Counted from the stretch's first letter, positions 36,341 to 46,319 are shown. The stretch: 63,713 nt of DNA from Clostridiaceae bacterium (GCA_902362365.1 CABIVQ010000011.1:1-63713); one strand, 5' to 3'. Program-made: numbers and translations. The notes: a model not told the origin generated them from the sequence alone.

Positions 36341-38242
36341 ATGGATTGTAATAGTTGTAAAATGTGTAAAAGTGCAGATGATAAGCTAGAAAGCTTTGTG
36401 GCATCGAAGGAATTTGAAACTGCATTTCATAGAACTGAAGACCAGAAACAAAAATGTGGATTTGGATTACAAGGAGTCTGTTGTAGACTATGTGCAAACG
36501 GTCCATGTAGGATAACTTCTAAATCACCAAGAGGAATATGTGGTGCAGATGCAGATACAATAGTAGCTAGAAACTTTTTAAGGGCAGTAGCATCAGGTTC
36601 TGCATGTTACATTCACGTTGTTGAAAACACTGCTTTAAATTTAAAACATGTTGGTGAAACAAAAGGGTTGATCAAGAGCCAAAAAGCATTGGATTATTTA
36701 GCTGATAAATTAGGAATAGATGAATCAGATAAATATGAAAAGTGTATAAAAGTGGCAAATGCAGTTTTAGATGATTTATACAAACCAAGACATAAAAAAA
36801 TGGAATTAGTCGAAAAAATAGCTTATAAACCTAGGTTAGAAAAGTGGAGAAAGATAGGAATAATGCCTGGTGGAGCTAAATCCGAAGTATTTGATGGGGT
36901 AGTAAAATCTTCAACTAACTTAAATAGTGATCCAGTAGATATGTTAATGAACTGTCTGAGCTTAGGAATATCAACAGGATTATATGGATTGACATTAACA
37001 AACCTTATAAACGACATAATGCTAGGAGATCCAGTTATAAGAATGGCTCCAGTAGGATTTAGAGTAATAGACGAAGACTATATAAACATAATGATAACAG
37101 GTCATCAACATTCAACTTTTTCAAGTTTCCAAGAAAAATTAACACAACCAGAAGTAGTAAAATTAGCGAAAAAAGCAGGTGCAAAAGGATTTAGATTAGT
37201 AGGGTGTACTTGTGTAGGTCAAGATTTACAGTTAAGAGGAGAACATTATCAAGAAATATTTGCAGGTCATGCAGGAAATAATTTTACAAGTGAAGCAGTT
37301 TTATCTACAGGAGCTATAGATATGGTAGTATCTGAATTTAACTGCACAATACCTGGATTAGAACCAATAGCAGATAAATTAAATGTAAAAATGATATGTT
37401 TAGATGATGTTGCTAAAAAGAAAAACGCTGAATACATTTATTTAGATAGAAATAAATATGATGAAATAGATATGAAATTAATAAATGAAGCACTAGAGTC
37501 TTACAAATCAAGAAGAAGTCAAGTTCAAATAGACATACCTAAGGATCATGGATATGAAGAGTCATTGACAGGAGTAAGTGAAAAGAACTTAAAAGAATTT
37601 TTAGGTGATTCATGGAAACCTCTTGTAGACTTAATAGCTAATGGAACTATAAAAGGAGTTGCAGCCATAGTAGGATGTTCAAATATGACTGCAGGAGGTC
37701 ATGACGTAAATACAGTTGAATTAACTAAAGAATTAATTAAGAGAGATATATTAGTTCTTTCTGCTGGATGTTCAACAGGAGGGCTTGAAAACGTAGGACT
37801 TATGTCCCCGGGAGCAGAAGAACTTGCAGGAGATAACTTAAAAACTGTATGTAAAACATTAGGTATACCACCTGTATTAAATTTTGGACCATGTCTAGCT
37901 ATAGGTAGACTAGAAATAGTAGCGACTGAATTAGCTGAATATTTAGGAATAGATTTACCTCAACTTCCGCTTGTACTTTCTGCACCACAATGGCTAGAGG
38001 AGCAAGCTTTAGCGGATGGAGCTTTTGGATTAGCGTTAGGGTTACCACTTCATCTAGCATTACCTCCGTTTATAACAGGAAGTAAAGTAGTTACTGAAGT
38101 ACTAACAGAATCATTAAAAAATATAACAGGAGGTCATGTAATAGTAAATCCAGATCCTAAGTCTTCAGCGGATCAACTAGAAGAAATAATAATAGATAGA
38201 AGACAAAAACTAGGATTAAAGGAAGTGGAAATCTATGCATAG
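36341..38242 (+). CDS. cooS: Anaerobic (Ni,Fe) carbon monoxide dehydrogenase, catalytic subunit
   Basis: 633 aa, AAGGGGGA before the ATG. It interconverts CO and CO2 using a NiFeS C-cluster. N-terminal Cys residues for the D- and B-clusters are present (CNSCKMCK, then CGFGLQGVCCRLCANGPCRI spread over ~46-65). C-cluster ligand regions follow: His in TGHQHSTF, Cys in GCTCVGQD, FNCTIPG, VGCSNMTAGG, AGCSTGG and FGPCLAIG. No acetyl-CoA synthase gene is adjacent. The stop overlaps the next gene by 8 bases, so it works with the electron carriers that follow. Confidence 0.95.
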   Translation: MDCNSCKMCKSADDKLESFVASKEFETAFHRTEDQKQKCGFGLQGVCCRLCANGPCRITSKSPRGICGADADTIVARNFLRAVASGSACYIHVVENTALNLKHVGETKGLIKSQKALDYLADKLGIDESDKYEKCIKVANAVLDDLYKPRHKKMELVEKIAYKPRLEKWRKIGIMPGGAKSEVFDGVVKSSTNLNSDPVDMLMNCLSLGISTGLYGLTLTNLINDIMLGDPVIRMAPVGFRVIDEDYINIMITGHQHSTFSSFQEKLTQPEVVKLAKKAGAKGFRLVGCTCVGQDLQLRGEHYQEIFAGHAGNNFTSEAVLSTGAIDMVVSEFNCTIPGLEPIADKLNVKMICLDDVAKKKNAEYIYLDRNKYDEIDMKLINEALESYKSRRSQVQIDIPKDHGYEESLTGVSEKNLKEFLGDSWKPLVDLIANGTIKGVAAIVGCSNMTAGGHDVNTVELTKELIKRDILVLSAGCSTGGLENVGLMSPGAEELAGDNLKTVCKTLGIPPVLNFGPCLAIGRLEIVATELAEYLGIDLPQLPLVLSAPQWLEEQALADGAFGLALGLPLHLALPPFITGSKVVTEVLTESLKNITGGHVIVNPDPKSSADQLEEIIIDRRQKLGLKEVEIYA

Positions 38243-38690
38243 AATTTTAATAAATAAAGAATTATGTACAGGATGTAAAAGTTGTGTATTAGCATGTATG
38301 TTAAAACATAGCGAAGCTGAAAATATGTACTTCTTAGATTTAGAAAGTATAGATACAGAAAGTATGGGACACATAGAACTTGATAAAGATAATAAACCAG
38401 TTCCAATACTTTGTAGACATTGTGAGGAACCGGAATGTGTATTAACTTGTATGAGCGGTGCTATGACAAAAGATAGGGATACTGGAATTGTTTCGTATGA
38501 TAAGCAAAAATGTGGTTCTTGTTATATGTGTGTTATGTCGTGTCCGTATGGGGTTTTAAAGGTTGATGATAGAACAAAACAAAGTATATTAAAATGTGAT
38601 TTATGTAGAGATGAAGAATGTCCTAAATGTGTAGCCAATTGCCCTACTGGAGCTATAGAGCTACAAAAGGAGGAAGCCTATGCTGAATAA
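38235..38690 (+). CDS. cooF: CooF-like four-cluster ferredoxin
   Basis: 151 aa; GGAAGTGG within the cooS end serves as ribosome site. Sixteen Cys in four groups: CTGCKSCVLACMLKH, CRHCEEPECVLTC, CGSCYMCVMSC, CDLCRDEECPKC plus ANCPTGA. This is the CooF / DMSO-reductase-type iron-sulfur subunit plan. It passes electrons from CooS to the flavoprotein encoded next. Overlaps cooS by 8 and the next gene by 11 bases. Confidence 0.92.
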   Translation: MHRILINKELCTGCKSCVLACMLKHSEAENMYFLDLESIDTESMGHIELDKDNKPVPILCRHCEEPECVLTCMSGAMTKDRDTGIVSYDKQKCGSCYMCVMSCPYGVLKVDDRTKQSILKCDLCRDEECPKCVANCPTGAIELQKEEAYAE

Positions 38691-39975
38691 GTTTATTAAT
38701 AAATTTACTTCTAAGAAAGAAAATAATCAAAATTGTAAATCTAATAAAAAAGATTATGTAATATTAGGGGCTAGTGCAGCTGGAATAAATGCTGCAAAGA
38801 CATTAAGGGATTTAGATTTAGATTCAAATATAACTGTAATATCAAAAGATGAAAATGTATATTCTCGCTGCATGTTACATCATGTTATATCAAATCATAG
38901 AACAGTAGAAGAAATAAATTTTGTAGAAGATAACTTTATGGAAAATAATAATATTTATTGGATAAAAAATAAATCTGTAAAAAGTATAGATACAAATAAT
39001 AAGAAGGTTGTGATTGAGGGGCAAGAACTAGATTATGATAAATTACTAATTGCGACTGGAGCATCTGCCTTTATACCTCCTATAAGAAATATAAAAGAAG
39101 GAAATTACATTTATCCATTAAGAAATATAGATGACGTATATGAAATAAAAGAAAAAGCAAAAATATCAAAAAAAGTAGCTATAATAGGCGCTGGATTAAT
39201 AGGAATAGATGCTTTGACAGGTTTAATGGAATATAAAAATTTAGAAGTATCATTAATATATCCAAGTGACTATATATTAGATAAACAGTTAGATGAATAT
39301 TCAGCTAAAGTATATGAAAATAAATTTATAGAAAATGGTGCAAATTTATATTCTGGTCAACCTGTTAATGAAATTATTTTAGATAAGGAAAATAATGTTT
39401 CAGGAGTACAATTGGGTAATGGAACGGTGGTAGAGTGTGATTTACTAGTAGTTTCAACTGGAGTTACACCAAATATAGATTTTATAAAAGAAACTAATAT
39501 AGAAAATAATAGAGGTATAGTAATAAATGATAAATGTGAAACAACAGTAGATGATGTATATGCAGCTGGAGACGTAGTCGGTAAAAATGCAATTTGGCCA
39601 TTGGCAGTTAAACAAGGAATAGTAGCAGCACATAATATGGCTGGAAGTGAAAGAAATATAGAGGATGATTTCACATTTAAAAATAGTATGAACTTTATGG
39701 GAATACCAACAGTATCTTTAGGAATAGTCAATCCAGACGGAGATGATTATGACACTATAACTAGATGTGATAATGATGGTTATAAAAAGTTTATATACAA
39801 GGACGATAGAATATATGGCCTTATAGCTCAAGGTGATATCTCTTATATTGGAGCATTAACACAGATTATAAAAAATAAAGTTGAAATACCAGATTTAAAA
39901 AATAGAATATTTGATATAGGATATGCAGACTTTTTTTCTATGAAGGAAAATGGAGAATTTGAATATAGCATATAA
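38680..39975 (+). CDS. FAD/NAD(P)-dependent oxidoreductase of the CO dehydrogenase operon
   Basis: 431 aa, AAGGAGG before the ATG. Pyridine nucleotide-disulfide oxidoreductase fold: FAD motif YVILGASAAGINAA (~27-40), NAD(P) motif VAIIGAGLIGIDAL (~167), and C-terminal FAD block TTVDDVYAAGDVVG. It is the FNOR partner that should reduce NAD(P)+ with electrons from CooS and CooF. The RCMLHHVIS region suggests a NADH oxidase or nitrite-reductase-like subfamily. Last gene of a three-gene operon. Confidence 0.9.
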   Translation: MLNKFINKFTSKKENNQNCKSNKKDYVILGASAAGINAAKTLRDLDLDSNITVISKDENVYSRCMLHHVISNHRTVEEINFVEDNFMENNNIYWIKNKSVKSIDTNNKKVVIEGQELDYDKLLIATGASAFIPPIRNIKEGNYIYPLRNIDDVYEIKEKAKISKKVAIIGAGLIGIDALTGLMEYKNLEVSLIYPSDYILDKQLDEYSAKVYENKFIENGANLYSGQPVNEIILDKENNVSGVQLGNGTVVECDLLVVSTGVTPNIDFIKETNIENNRGIVINDKCETTVDDVYAAGDVVGKNAIWPLAVKQGIVAAHNMAGSERNIEDDFTFKNSMNFMGIPTVSLGIVNPDGDDYDTITRCDNDGYKKFIYKDDRIYGLIAQGDISYIGALTQIIKNKVEIPDLKNRIFDIGYADFFSMKENGEFEYSI

Positions 39976-39990
39976 ACGAAACTGTTTAAT

Positions 39991-40059
39991 AAAAAGGGGC
40001 ATTAATGTGTTTAATAATAGTTGATTTTTATCTATTAAAAATAACATTAGCCCTTTTTT
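39991..40059 (+). terminator. Terminator after the cooS operon
   Basis: A branched or bulged stem AAAAAGGGGC-ATTAATGT...ACATTAGCCCTTTTTT with an inner pairing TTTAATAATAG / CTATTAAAA. It starts 16 bp after the stop. Confidence 0.8.
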
Positions 40060-40199
40060 AGTCCAATAAATAAGTCGCGAAATAGCTAAAACTTATTTTA
40101 AAAAATCTAATTATTATGTAATACAATAATGTTGAAAGCTTAGAATACGTTGTCATAAAGGAAATAAAATACATATAATTTTATTAAGAGGGACTTTAA

Positions 40200-40409
40200 A
40201 TGGCAGAAAAAACTTTAAATGTATTCGAAATAGCAAAATCACAAGTAAAATTAATGAAAAATGCTTTTGAAGAAATATGGGATTTAGCCGAAGAATATGA
40301 TGTGAGTCTAAGAACAGCGGCATATATGATGTCAATTAAAAGAGTTGCAATAGCAATGGAAAAAAGGGGGGATGCTAAGACTACATCAGAATCGTTAGCA
40401 AACAATTAA
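40200..40409 (+). CDS. Miniature glutamate dehydrogenase remnant (N- and C-terminal parts joined)
   Basis: 69 aa, AGAGGGA before the ATG. The first ~17 residues (MAEKTLNVFEIAKSQVK) resemble the start of clostridial GluD (..DVNVFEMAQSQVK). From ~18 the protein resembles the GluD C-terminal helices (AFEEIWDLAEEYDVSLRTAA, MMSIKRVAIAMEKRG). About 350 central codons, including the NAD and glutamate sites, are missing, but the frame is kept. A 12-residue tail follows where GluD ends. It cannot be an enzyme. It lies at the place of gluD in C. difficile, between the cooS operon and the NlpC/P60-pyr region. It could be a decay product or a retained oligomerisation or interference peptide. Confidence 0.7.
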   Translation: MAEKTLNVFEIAKSQVKLMKNAFEEIWDLAEEYDVSLRTAAYMMSIKRVAIAMEKRGDAKTTSESLANN

Positions 40410-40426
40410 TATAGATAAATATATAA

Positions 40427-40460
40427 AAAGCTACAGTTTATTACTGTAGCTTTAATTATT
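40427..40460 (+). terminator. Terminator after the mini-gluD ORF
   Basis: Stem AAAGCTACAGT / ACTGTAGCTTT with a short loop, then TAATTATT. A second hairpin, AGAAGAAGT / ACTTCTTCT (40509-40539), follows. The rest of the 358-bp gap to 40768 is AT-rich and holds no gene I can support. Confidence 0.8.
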
Positions 40461-40508
40461 CTAAATAAAACATCAATTATGAATTATTAAATTTTTGAAC
40501 AACAAAAT

Positions 40509-40539
40509 AGAAGAAGTTACAAAAAACTTTACTTCTTCT
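40509..40539. terminator. Second hairpin in the gap before the NlpC/P60 gene
   Basis: AGAAGAAGT pairs with ACTTCTTCT around a 13-nt loop, followed by TGTTATTAATAT. Terminator-like but with a weak T tract; it may insulate the next promoter. Confidence 0.5.
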
Positions 40540-40767
40540 TGTTATTAATATATAATTAAATTAAAATGAATAACTAGAATTAATTTTGGATAAAATAATT
40601 AATTTAAATATATATTATCAAGATGTAAATCTTACTTTGTTTTGCTAACATAAGAATACTATAAAAATGTAAAAAATAAATTACAAATTAGTTACAAATT
40701 TACTACAATCTTGTGTATTAATATTTTATCCGTGTATTTATATAGAGAATTTTAGGAGGACGTACAT

Positions 40768-41835
40768 ATGAAGAAAAAAATATTAGTACCAATGTTTGCA
40801 TCAGTTATGGCATTATCAATGAATGCAGTAGTAAATGCAGATGAAGTTAAAGATAATAATATAGATAATACAGAAGAAAAAACTAGTCAAGACGTTATTG
40901 ATTTAGGTGAATATGAAGAAACTACATATAAAACTGCAGTAGTTAAAGATGGGGTTGCAGTAAAGATAAGAAATGGTGGTAAAGTTAAGCTTGTAGCATA
41001 TACAGGTGATAGTTTTAAAGTTTTAGCAACTCAAGGGGAATGGGTTGAAGTTTCTGTAGATGGAGAAAAAGGATGGGTTCCTTCTAGATTTGTTGATATA
41101 AAATCAGCGCCAGGGTTTGTTACAGAAGAAAAGGTAAACTTTAGAAATGATGCAAATACTGATTCTGAAATAATTGAAGAATTATCTAAAGGAAGTAAAT
41201 TAGAAGTATTAGAGGATCAAGGAGAATGGATAAAGGTTAAATATGGAGACAAAGAAGGGTATGTAAGTGCTAAATATATATCTGATGAAGCTCCAGTAAT
41301 AGAAGAAGTAGTTGTTGAAGAAACAGTTACTGAAGAAGCTACAACTAGAGTTTCAAATAATCAATCTTCAAGTAGCCAAAGTTCAAATACTCAAAAGTCT
41401 AACAAGAAAAATAATAGTTCATCAAATAAAACAGAGCAAAGCAATGAAAATGTTCCAGCAGCTAATACATCATCAGCTCAAGCTGTAGTTAATTTAGCTT
41501 ATTCTAAAATAGGATCTCCATATGTATGGGGGGCAGAAGGACCAAATAGCTTTGATTGTTCTGGTTTAACATCTTACGTATACAAGAAAGCTGCAGGAGT
41601 GTCTTTACCTAGAACATCTTCAGCTCAATCAGGATATGGAAAAACAGTAAGTAAATCAAACTTACAACCAGGAGACTTGGTATTCTTCGGTAGCGGAAGT
41701 GTAAGCCATGTTGGTATATACATAGGTGGAGGAAATATGATACATTCACCAAAGCCAGGAGAATCAGTTAAAATAACAAGTATAAACTCATCTTACTATT
41801 CAGGTAGGTTTATAACTGCTAAGAGAGTTTTATAA
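40768..41835 (+). CDS. Secreted NlpC/P60 cell-wall endopeptidase with SH3 domains
   Basis: 355 aa, TTTTAGGAGG before the ATG. Signal peptide at 1-~24 (SVMALSMNAVVNA). Two bacterial SH3 domains follow (~50-112 and ~113-170; GEWVEVSVDGEKGWVPSRFV and GEWIKVKYGDKEGYVSAKYI). A Ser/Asn/Lys-rich linker leads to a C-terminal NlpC/P60 domain with the catalytic Cys in SFDCSGLTSYVY and His in VSHVGIYIGGG. It cleaves peptidoglycan stem peptides outside the cell. A homolog sits upstream of pyrB in C. difficile. Confidence 0.94.
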   Translation: MKKKILVPMFASVMALSMNAVVNADEVKDNNIDNTEEKTSQDVIDLGEYEETTYKTAVVKDGVAVKIRNGGKVKLVAYTGDSFKVLATQGEWVEVSVDGEKGWVPSRFVDIKSAPGFVTEEKVNFRNDANTDSEIIEELSKGSKLEVLEDQGEWIKVKYGDKEGYVSAKYISDEAPVIEEVVVEETVTEEATTRVSNNQSSSSQSSNTQKSNKKNNSSSNKTEQSNENVPAANTSSAQAVVNLAYSKIGSPYVWGAEGPNSFDCSGLTSYVYKKAAGVSLPRTSSAQSGYGKTVSKSNLQPGDLVFFGSGSVSHVGIYIGGGNMIHSPKPGESVKITSINSSYYSGRFITAKRVL

Positions 41836-41847
41836 TATATAAATTTT

Positions 41848-41893
41848 AAGGATGCTAAAATGATTGCAAAATCAGGACTAGCGTCCTTTTTTG
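41848..41893 (+). terminator. Terminator after the NlpC/P60 gene
   Basis: Stem AAGGATGCTA / TAGCGTCCTT with an 18-nt loop and T6 run, 12 bp after the stop. Confidence 0.8.
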
Positions 41894-41914
41894 ATAATAA
41901 ATTCTTTTAATATA

Positions 41915-41943
41915 TTGACATAAATTTGTAAAAATGATAACCT
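41915..41943 (+). promoter_or_regulatory. Promoter of the pyr operon
   Basis: TTGACA (41915-41920), 17-bp spacer, TAACCT (41938-41943). Transcription would begin near 41950, leaving a leader of only ~58 nt before pyrB. Confidence 0.65.
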
Positions 41944-41967
41944 AACTTAAAGAATAAAATACTTTTA

Positions 41968-41992
41968 ATTTTAGTCCAGAGAGGCTAAAAAA
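41968..41992 (+). promoter_or_regulatory. PyrR-binding hairpin abutting the pyrB ribosome site
   Basis: The RNA contains AGTCCAGAGAGGCT, the conserved PyrR-binding loop sequence, closed by TTTTAG / CTAAAA. Its 3' strand runs straight into AAAGGAGG, the pyrB Shine-Dalgarno. The ~58-nt leader has no room for the usual antiterminator and terminator, so UMP-bound PyrR probably blocks translation rather than transcription. No pyrR gene lies in the window. Confidence 0.85.
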
Positions 41993-42007
41993 GGAGGAAC
42001 TAGAAAA

Positions 42008-42931
42008 ATGTTAAAAGGAAGAAATTTAATCCAACCAGAAGACTTTTCTGTTGAAGAAATAGATGAAATATTAGAATTATCTCAAAAAATAATTGACAAT
42101 CCGTCAAAATATTCCCGTAGATGTGAAGGTAAATTAATGGCTACTTTATTTTATGAGCCATCAACAAGAACAAGATTAAGCTTTGAATCTGCTATGAAAA
42201 GATTAGGTGGACAAGTAATAGGTTTTTCAGAACCTAATTCGTCATCAGTATCAAAAGGAGAATCTCTAGGAGATACAATTAGAACAGTATCAAGCTATGT
42301 AGATGTAATAGTTATGAGACATCCGCAATTTGGAGCTGCAAATGAAGCTATTAAATATACTGAAGTACCTTTTATAAACGCGGGAGATGGAGGAAATCAA
42401 CATCCAACTCAAACACTTACCGATTTACTTACAATAAAATCTCTTAAAGGAAATTTAGAAAATCATACAATTGGTCTATGTGGAGACTTAAAAAATGGAA
42501 GAACAGTACATTCTTTAGTTAAAGCAATGGCTAGATATAAAAATACTAAATTTGTATTTATATCACCAAAGGAACTTGAAATGCCTGAATATATAAAGGA
42601 GGCAATAAATGGTCATGAATATTATGAAACTACTAACTTGGATGAAGTTATAGGAACATTAGATGTATTATATATGACAAGAGTTCAACAAGAAAGATTT
42701 GAAGATAAAGCTGAATATGATAGATTAAAAGATTACTATATTTTAAATAAAGCTAAGCTTAGTCATGCAAAAAAAGATATGTTAGTTATGCATCCATTAC
42801 CGAGAGTAAATGAGATAGATACTGATGTAGATGCAGATGAAAGAGCAGTTTATTTTAAACAAGCGAAGTATGGTATGTTCGTAAGAATGGCTTTAATAAC
42901 AAAACTTTTAGGGGTGGATATAAATGAATAA
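42008..42931 (+). CDS. pyrB: Aspartate carbamoyltransferase catalytic subunit
   Basis: 307 aa, AAAGGAGG before the ATG. It joins carbamoyl phosphate and aspartate. The carbamoyl-phosphate loop [13 protein letters not shown] (~50-62) is present, as are [21 protein letters not shown] and HPLPRVNEI. No pyrI regulatory gene follows, so control probably rests on PyrR. First gene of pyrBCKDE; it overlaps pyrC by 8 bases. Confidence 0.96.
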   Translation: MLKGRNLIQPEDFSVEEIDEILELSQKIIDNPSKYSRRCEGKLMATLFYEPSTRTRLSFESAMKRLGGQVIGFSEPNSSSVSKGESLGDTIRTVSSYVDVIVMRHPQFGAANEAIKYTEVPFINAGDGGNQHPTQTLTDLLTIKSLKGNLENHTIGLCGDLKNGRTVHSLVKAMARYKNTKFVFISPKELEMPEYIKEAINGHEYYETTNLDEVIGTLDVLYMTRVQQERFEDKAEYDRLKDYYILNKAKLSHAKKDMLVMHPLPRVNEIDTDVDADERAVYFKQAKYGMFVRMALITKLLGVDINE

Positions 42932-44093
42932 TATATTATTTAGAAATGTTAGAATTGTAGATGCTAATAAAGACTTTAAGGCAGATTTACTTGTATCAAA
43001 TGGTGTAATTTCAAAAATAGATGAAAATATAGAAATTGAACATGAAAGCATAAATATAGTAGATGGAAATGGTTACGTATTAATGCCTTCTTTTATAGAT
43101 TTACATACACATTTAAGAGACCCAGGATTGACACATAAAGAAGATTTAGAAACAGGTCAAAAGGCTGCACTAAAGGGTGGATTTACAGTACTTTGTCCAA
43201 TGGCAAATACAAAGCCTGTTTGTGATAATAAAGAAGTTATGGAGTACGTACTTAATAAAGCAAAAGATTTAGATTTATGTGATATAAAGCAAGTATGTGC
43301 GATAACTAAAAATTTAGATGGTCAAGAAATGATAGATATAGAATCAATGAGAAAGTATACAGATTTATTCTCAGACGATGGATACACATTATTTAATGAA
43401 GAAATAATGGAAAATGTTTTAAGGTTATCTTCTGAATTAGATTTTAAAGTATTAACTCACTGTCAACCAGAGTATGAAATAGTTCAAAGAGACCTAAAGA
43501 TGTTAAAAGAAGTTGGTGGAAACTTACATATATGCCATATAAGCTTAGAAGATACGTTAAATGAAATAAAAAAATATAAAGATGAAGGCTACAAGTTTAC
43601 TTGTGAAGTAGGACCACATCACATATATGGATACGGATTAGACTATAAAGTAAATCCATCGTTTGCAAAAGAAGAAGATATGAGGGCTTTAATCCAAGGA
43701 ATTAAAGATGGATATATAGATATGATAGGAACAGACCATGCGCCTCATACAGAAGGTGACAAAAAAGCAGGATCTCCTGGAATATCAAACATAGAAGTAG
43801 CTTTTGCAATGGTTAATAAGGTATTTAAAGAAAATAATATATCTTTAAATAAACTAAGTGAAATGATGAGTGCTAATCCTGCTAGACTTCTTGGATTAAG
43901 TCAAGGATTAATAGAAGAAGGTTTAAGAGCAGATTTAGTTTTAATAGATGAAAATGAAATTGATGTAATAGATACTAGAAAGTTTGTATCTAAAGGAAAA
44001 AATAATCCTTTTAATAATCAAAAGGTTATAGGAAAAGTAATAATGACGATAAGAGACGGGAAAATAGCTTATAAAGTAGAGGGGGATATGTAA
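42924..44093 (+). CDS. pyrC: Dihydroorotase
   Basis: 389 aa. It closes the ring of carbamoyl-aspartate to dihydroorotate. Zinc ligands: HTHLRDPG (~59), [16 protein letters not shown] and the Asp in GTDHAPH. Type I dihydroorotase. Its ribosome site AGGGGTGG lies in pyrB, and its stop overlaps pyrK by one base. Confidence 0.95.
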   Translation: MNNILFRNVRIVDANKDFKADLLVSNGVISKIDENIEIEHESINIVDGNGYVLMPSFIDLHTHLRDPGLTHKEDLETGQKAALKGGFTVLCPMANTKPVCDNKEVMEYVLNKAKDLDLCDIKQVCAITKNLDGQEMIDIESMRKYTDLFSDDGYTLFNEEIMENVLRLSSELDFKVLTHCQPEYEIVQRDLKMLKEVGGNLHICHISLEDTLNEIKKYKDEGYKFTCEVGPHHIYGYGLDYKVNPSFAKEEDMRALIQGIKDGYIDMIGTDHAPHTEGDKKAGSPGISNIEVAFAMVNKVFKENNISLNKLSEMMSANPARLLGLSQGLIEEGLRADLVLIDENEIDVIDTRKFVSKGKNNPFNNQKVIGKVIMTIRDGKIAYKVEGDM

Positions 44094-44779
44094 TGTATAA
44101 AGTTCTAGAAAATAGATATGTAGGAGAAGATATGTATCTAATGAGAGTTGAAGGTAGATTTGAAGGCAAAATGGGTCAATTCTATATGCTAAGAGCTTGG
44201 GATACATACCCATTACTTTCAAGACCAATAAGTATACATGATATAGATGACAATAGTATAAGTTTCTTATATAAAGTATTTGGAGAAGGTACTCAAATCT
44301 TTAGTAGATTAAAAGAAGGGGATACTATAAAATTAGAAGGACCATATGGAAATGGATACGAAAAGGTTGAAGGTAAGGTAGCTTTAGTTGGTGGAGGAAT
44401 CGGAGTAGCACCATTATATTTAGTAGCTAAAAATATAGAAAATTGTGATGCATATCTTGGATTTAGAAATGAAGCCATATTAATGGAAGAATATAAAGAA
44501 TTATGCAATGAAGTTCATGTAGTTACAGGAAATACTTTTGTAACGGATATCTTAGACGTAGAAAGGTATGATTACATACTAACTTGTGGGCCAACTCCAA
44601 TGATGGAAAAGTTAGTTAAAATGGTAGAAGGCACTAAAACAAAAATAATGGTATCTCTAGAAAATCACATGGCATGTGGAGTAGGAGCTTGCCTAGTTTG
44701 CACTTGTAAGACTAAATTTGGAAATAAAAAGACTTGTAAAGATGGACCAGTATTTTGGGGAGAGGACGTGATTTTCTAA
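44093..44779 (+). CDS. pyrK: Dihydroorotate dehydrogenase electron transfer subunit
   Basis: 228 aa. FAD-binding RPISIHD (~42) and [14 protein letters not shown] for NAD. The [2Fe-2S] site uses the Cys cluster [12 protein letters not shown] plus a later Cys (KTCKDGP). It links PyrD to NAD+, which makes the enzyme a type 1B dehydrogenase. Overlaps pyrD at TAATG. Confidence 0.95.
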   Translation: MYKVLENRYVGEDMYLMRVEGRFEGKMGQFYMLRAWDTYPLLSRPISIHDIDDNSISFLYKVFGEGTQIFSRLKEGDTIKLEGPYGNGYEKVEGKVALVGGGIGVAPLYLVAKNIENCDAYLGFRNEAILMEEYKELCNEVHVVTGNTFVTDILDVERYDYILTCGPTPMMEKLVKMVEGTKTKIMVSLENHMACGVGACLVCTCKTKFGNKKTCKDGPVFWGEDVIF

Positions 44780-45681
44780 TGGCTAATTTAAATGTTAAGT
44801 TTGGAAATATAGATTTTAAAAATCCAGTAGTAATGGCATCAGGAACTTTTGGGTTTGGAAAAGAATATAATGAAATTTATGATATACAAAAGTTAGGTGG
44901 AGTTAGTAGTAAAGGACTTACTCTGCAAAAAAGAGATGGAAATAATGGTATGAGAGTTTGGGAAACTCCATCGGGAATGATGAACAGTGTTGGTCTTGAA
45001 AACCCTGGGATTCAAGGATTTATAGATAATGAGTTACAATTTTTTAAAGATTTAGATTTTGTAAGAATAGCTAATGTAGGTGGAGGAACACTGGAGGACT
45101 ACATAGAAGGCGTTAAATTATTAAATGAGCAACCGGTAGATATGATTGAGCTTAATATATCTTGTCCAAATGTAAAAGCAGGAGGAATGGCTTTTGGTAT
45201 AAAAAATGAAGTAGCAAGAGATGTAGTAAGAGCAGTAAGAAAAGTTACAGATTTACCATTAGTAGTAAAATTATCACCAAATGCTGAAGATATAGTTGGA
45301 ATGGCTAAAGTATGTGAAGAAGAAGGAGCAGATGGGATTTCCTTAGTAAATACTTTTAAAGCAATGGCAATTGATATAAATAAAAGAAAGCCGGTATTTG
45401 AAAATGTATATGCAGGATTATCTGGGCCCGCTATAAAGCCAATAGCGCTTAGAATGGTTCATGAAGTGTGTAAAGCTGTAAATATACCAGTAATGGGCAT
45501 GGGCGGAATAACAAATTGGGAAGATGCTATAGAATTTATTATGGCAGGAGCAACATGCATACAAGTTGGAACTGCAAACTTTATTAATCCTAAAATAGGC
45601 CTTGATATAATAGCTGGAATAGAAAGCTATATGGAGAGAGAAGGAATAGAAAGTCTAGATGAAATAAGAGGAATATTATAA
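44779..45681 (+). CDS. pyrD: Dihydroorotate dehydrogenase (type 1B catalytic subunit)
   Basis: 300 aa from the ATG at 44779 ([10 protein letters not shown]), which overlaps the pyrK stop and has GGGGAGAGG upstream; a start at 44755 would lie before that site. FMN enzyme that oxidises dihydroorotate. Catalytic Cys in [11 protein letters not shown] (~129), VKLSPN, and the phosphate loop [10 protein letters not shown] and GTANF. Type 1B because of pyrK. Confidence 0.95.
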   Translation: MANLNVKFGNIDFKNPVVMASGTFGFGKEYNEIYDIQKLGGVSSKGLTLQKRDGNNGMRVWETPSGMMNSVGLENPGIQGFIDNELQFFKDLDFVRIANVGGGTLEDYIEGVKLLNEQPVDMIELNISCPNVKAGGMAFGIKNEVARDVVRAVRKVTDLPLVVKLSPNAEDIVGMAKVCEEEGADGISLVNTFKAMAIDINKRKPVFENVYAGLSGPAIKPIALRMVHEVCKAVNIPVMGMGGITNWEDAIEFIMAGATCIQVGTANFINPKIGLDIIAGIESYMEREGIESLDEIRGIL

Positions 45682-45727
45682 ATGATTAAATAAAATAAAC
45701 ATTTGATATAATTTGGAGGAGAATATT

Positions 45728-46312
45728 ATGAGTAAAGTAGATGTAGTAGAAATATTAAAGAAAAGTGATGCATTATTAGAAGGGCACTTCTTATTATCTT
45801 CAGGAAAGCACAGTAACAGATACGTACAGTGTGCAAAGGTATTAAGATTCCCACAATATGCAGAACAAGTTTTAAGTACAGTTGTTGAACAAATAAAAGA
45901 TTTAGATATAGATTTAGTAGTTGGACCTGCTATGGGTGGAGTTATAGTTTCATATGAATTAGGAAGACAATTAAATAAAGAAACAGTGTTCACTGAAAGA
46001 AAAGATGGAGTAATGGAACTAAGAAGAGGTTTTGAAGTAAAACCAGGAGCTAAGATAATAATAGCTGAAGATGTTGTTACAACTGGTAAATCAACTATAG
46101 AAACAAAAGAAGCATTAGAAAAGTTAGGTGGAGAAGTAATAGGTGTTGCTTGTATAGCTAATAGAACTTCTAAAGATATCGGAATGCCTATATACAGTGC
46201 TATAAAGCTTGAAATAGAAGTACATGAGTCAGATAATTGTCCTTTATGTAAGGAAGGAAAAATAGAATTAGTAAAACCAGGAAGTAGAGAATTCAAAGAA
46301 ATAGGAATGTAG
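45728..46312 (+). CDS. pyrE: Orotate phosphoribosyltransferase
   Basis: 194 aa from the ATG at 45728 ([10 protein letters not shown]), 10 nt after TTTGGAGGAG. It makes OMP from orotate and PRPP. The PRPP loop [13 protein letters not shown] (~117-129) is clear. Last gene of the operon; pyrF and carAB are not present here. Palindromic element C follows. Confidence 0.95.
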   Translation: MSKVDVVEILKKSDALLEGHFLLSSGKHSNRYVQCAKVLRFPQYAEQVLSTVVEQIKDLDIDLVVGPAMGGVIVSYELGRQLNKETVFTERKDGVMELRRGFEVKPGAKIIIAEDVVTTGKSTIETKEALEKLGGEVIGVACIANRTSKDIGMPIYSAIKLEIEVHESDNCPLCKEGKIELVKPGSREFKEIGM

Positions 46313-46319
46313 TATGATT

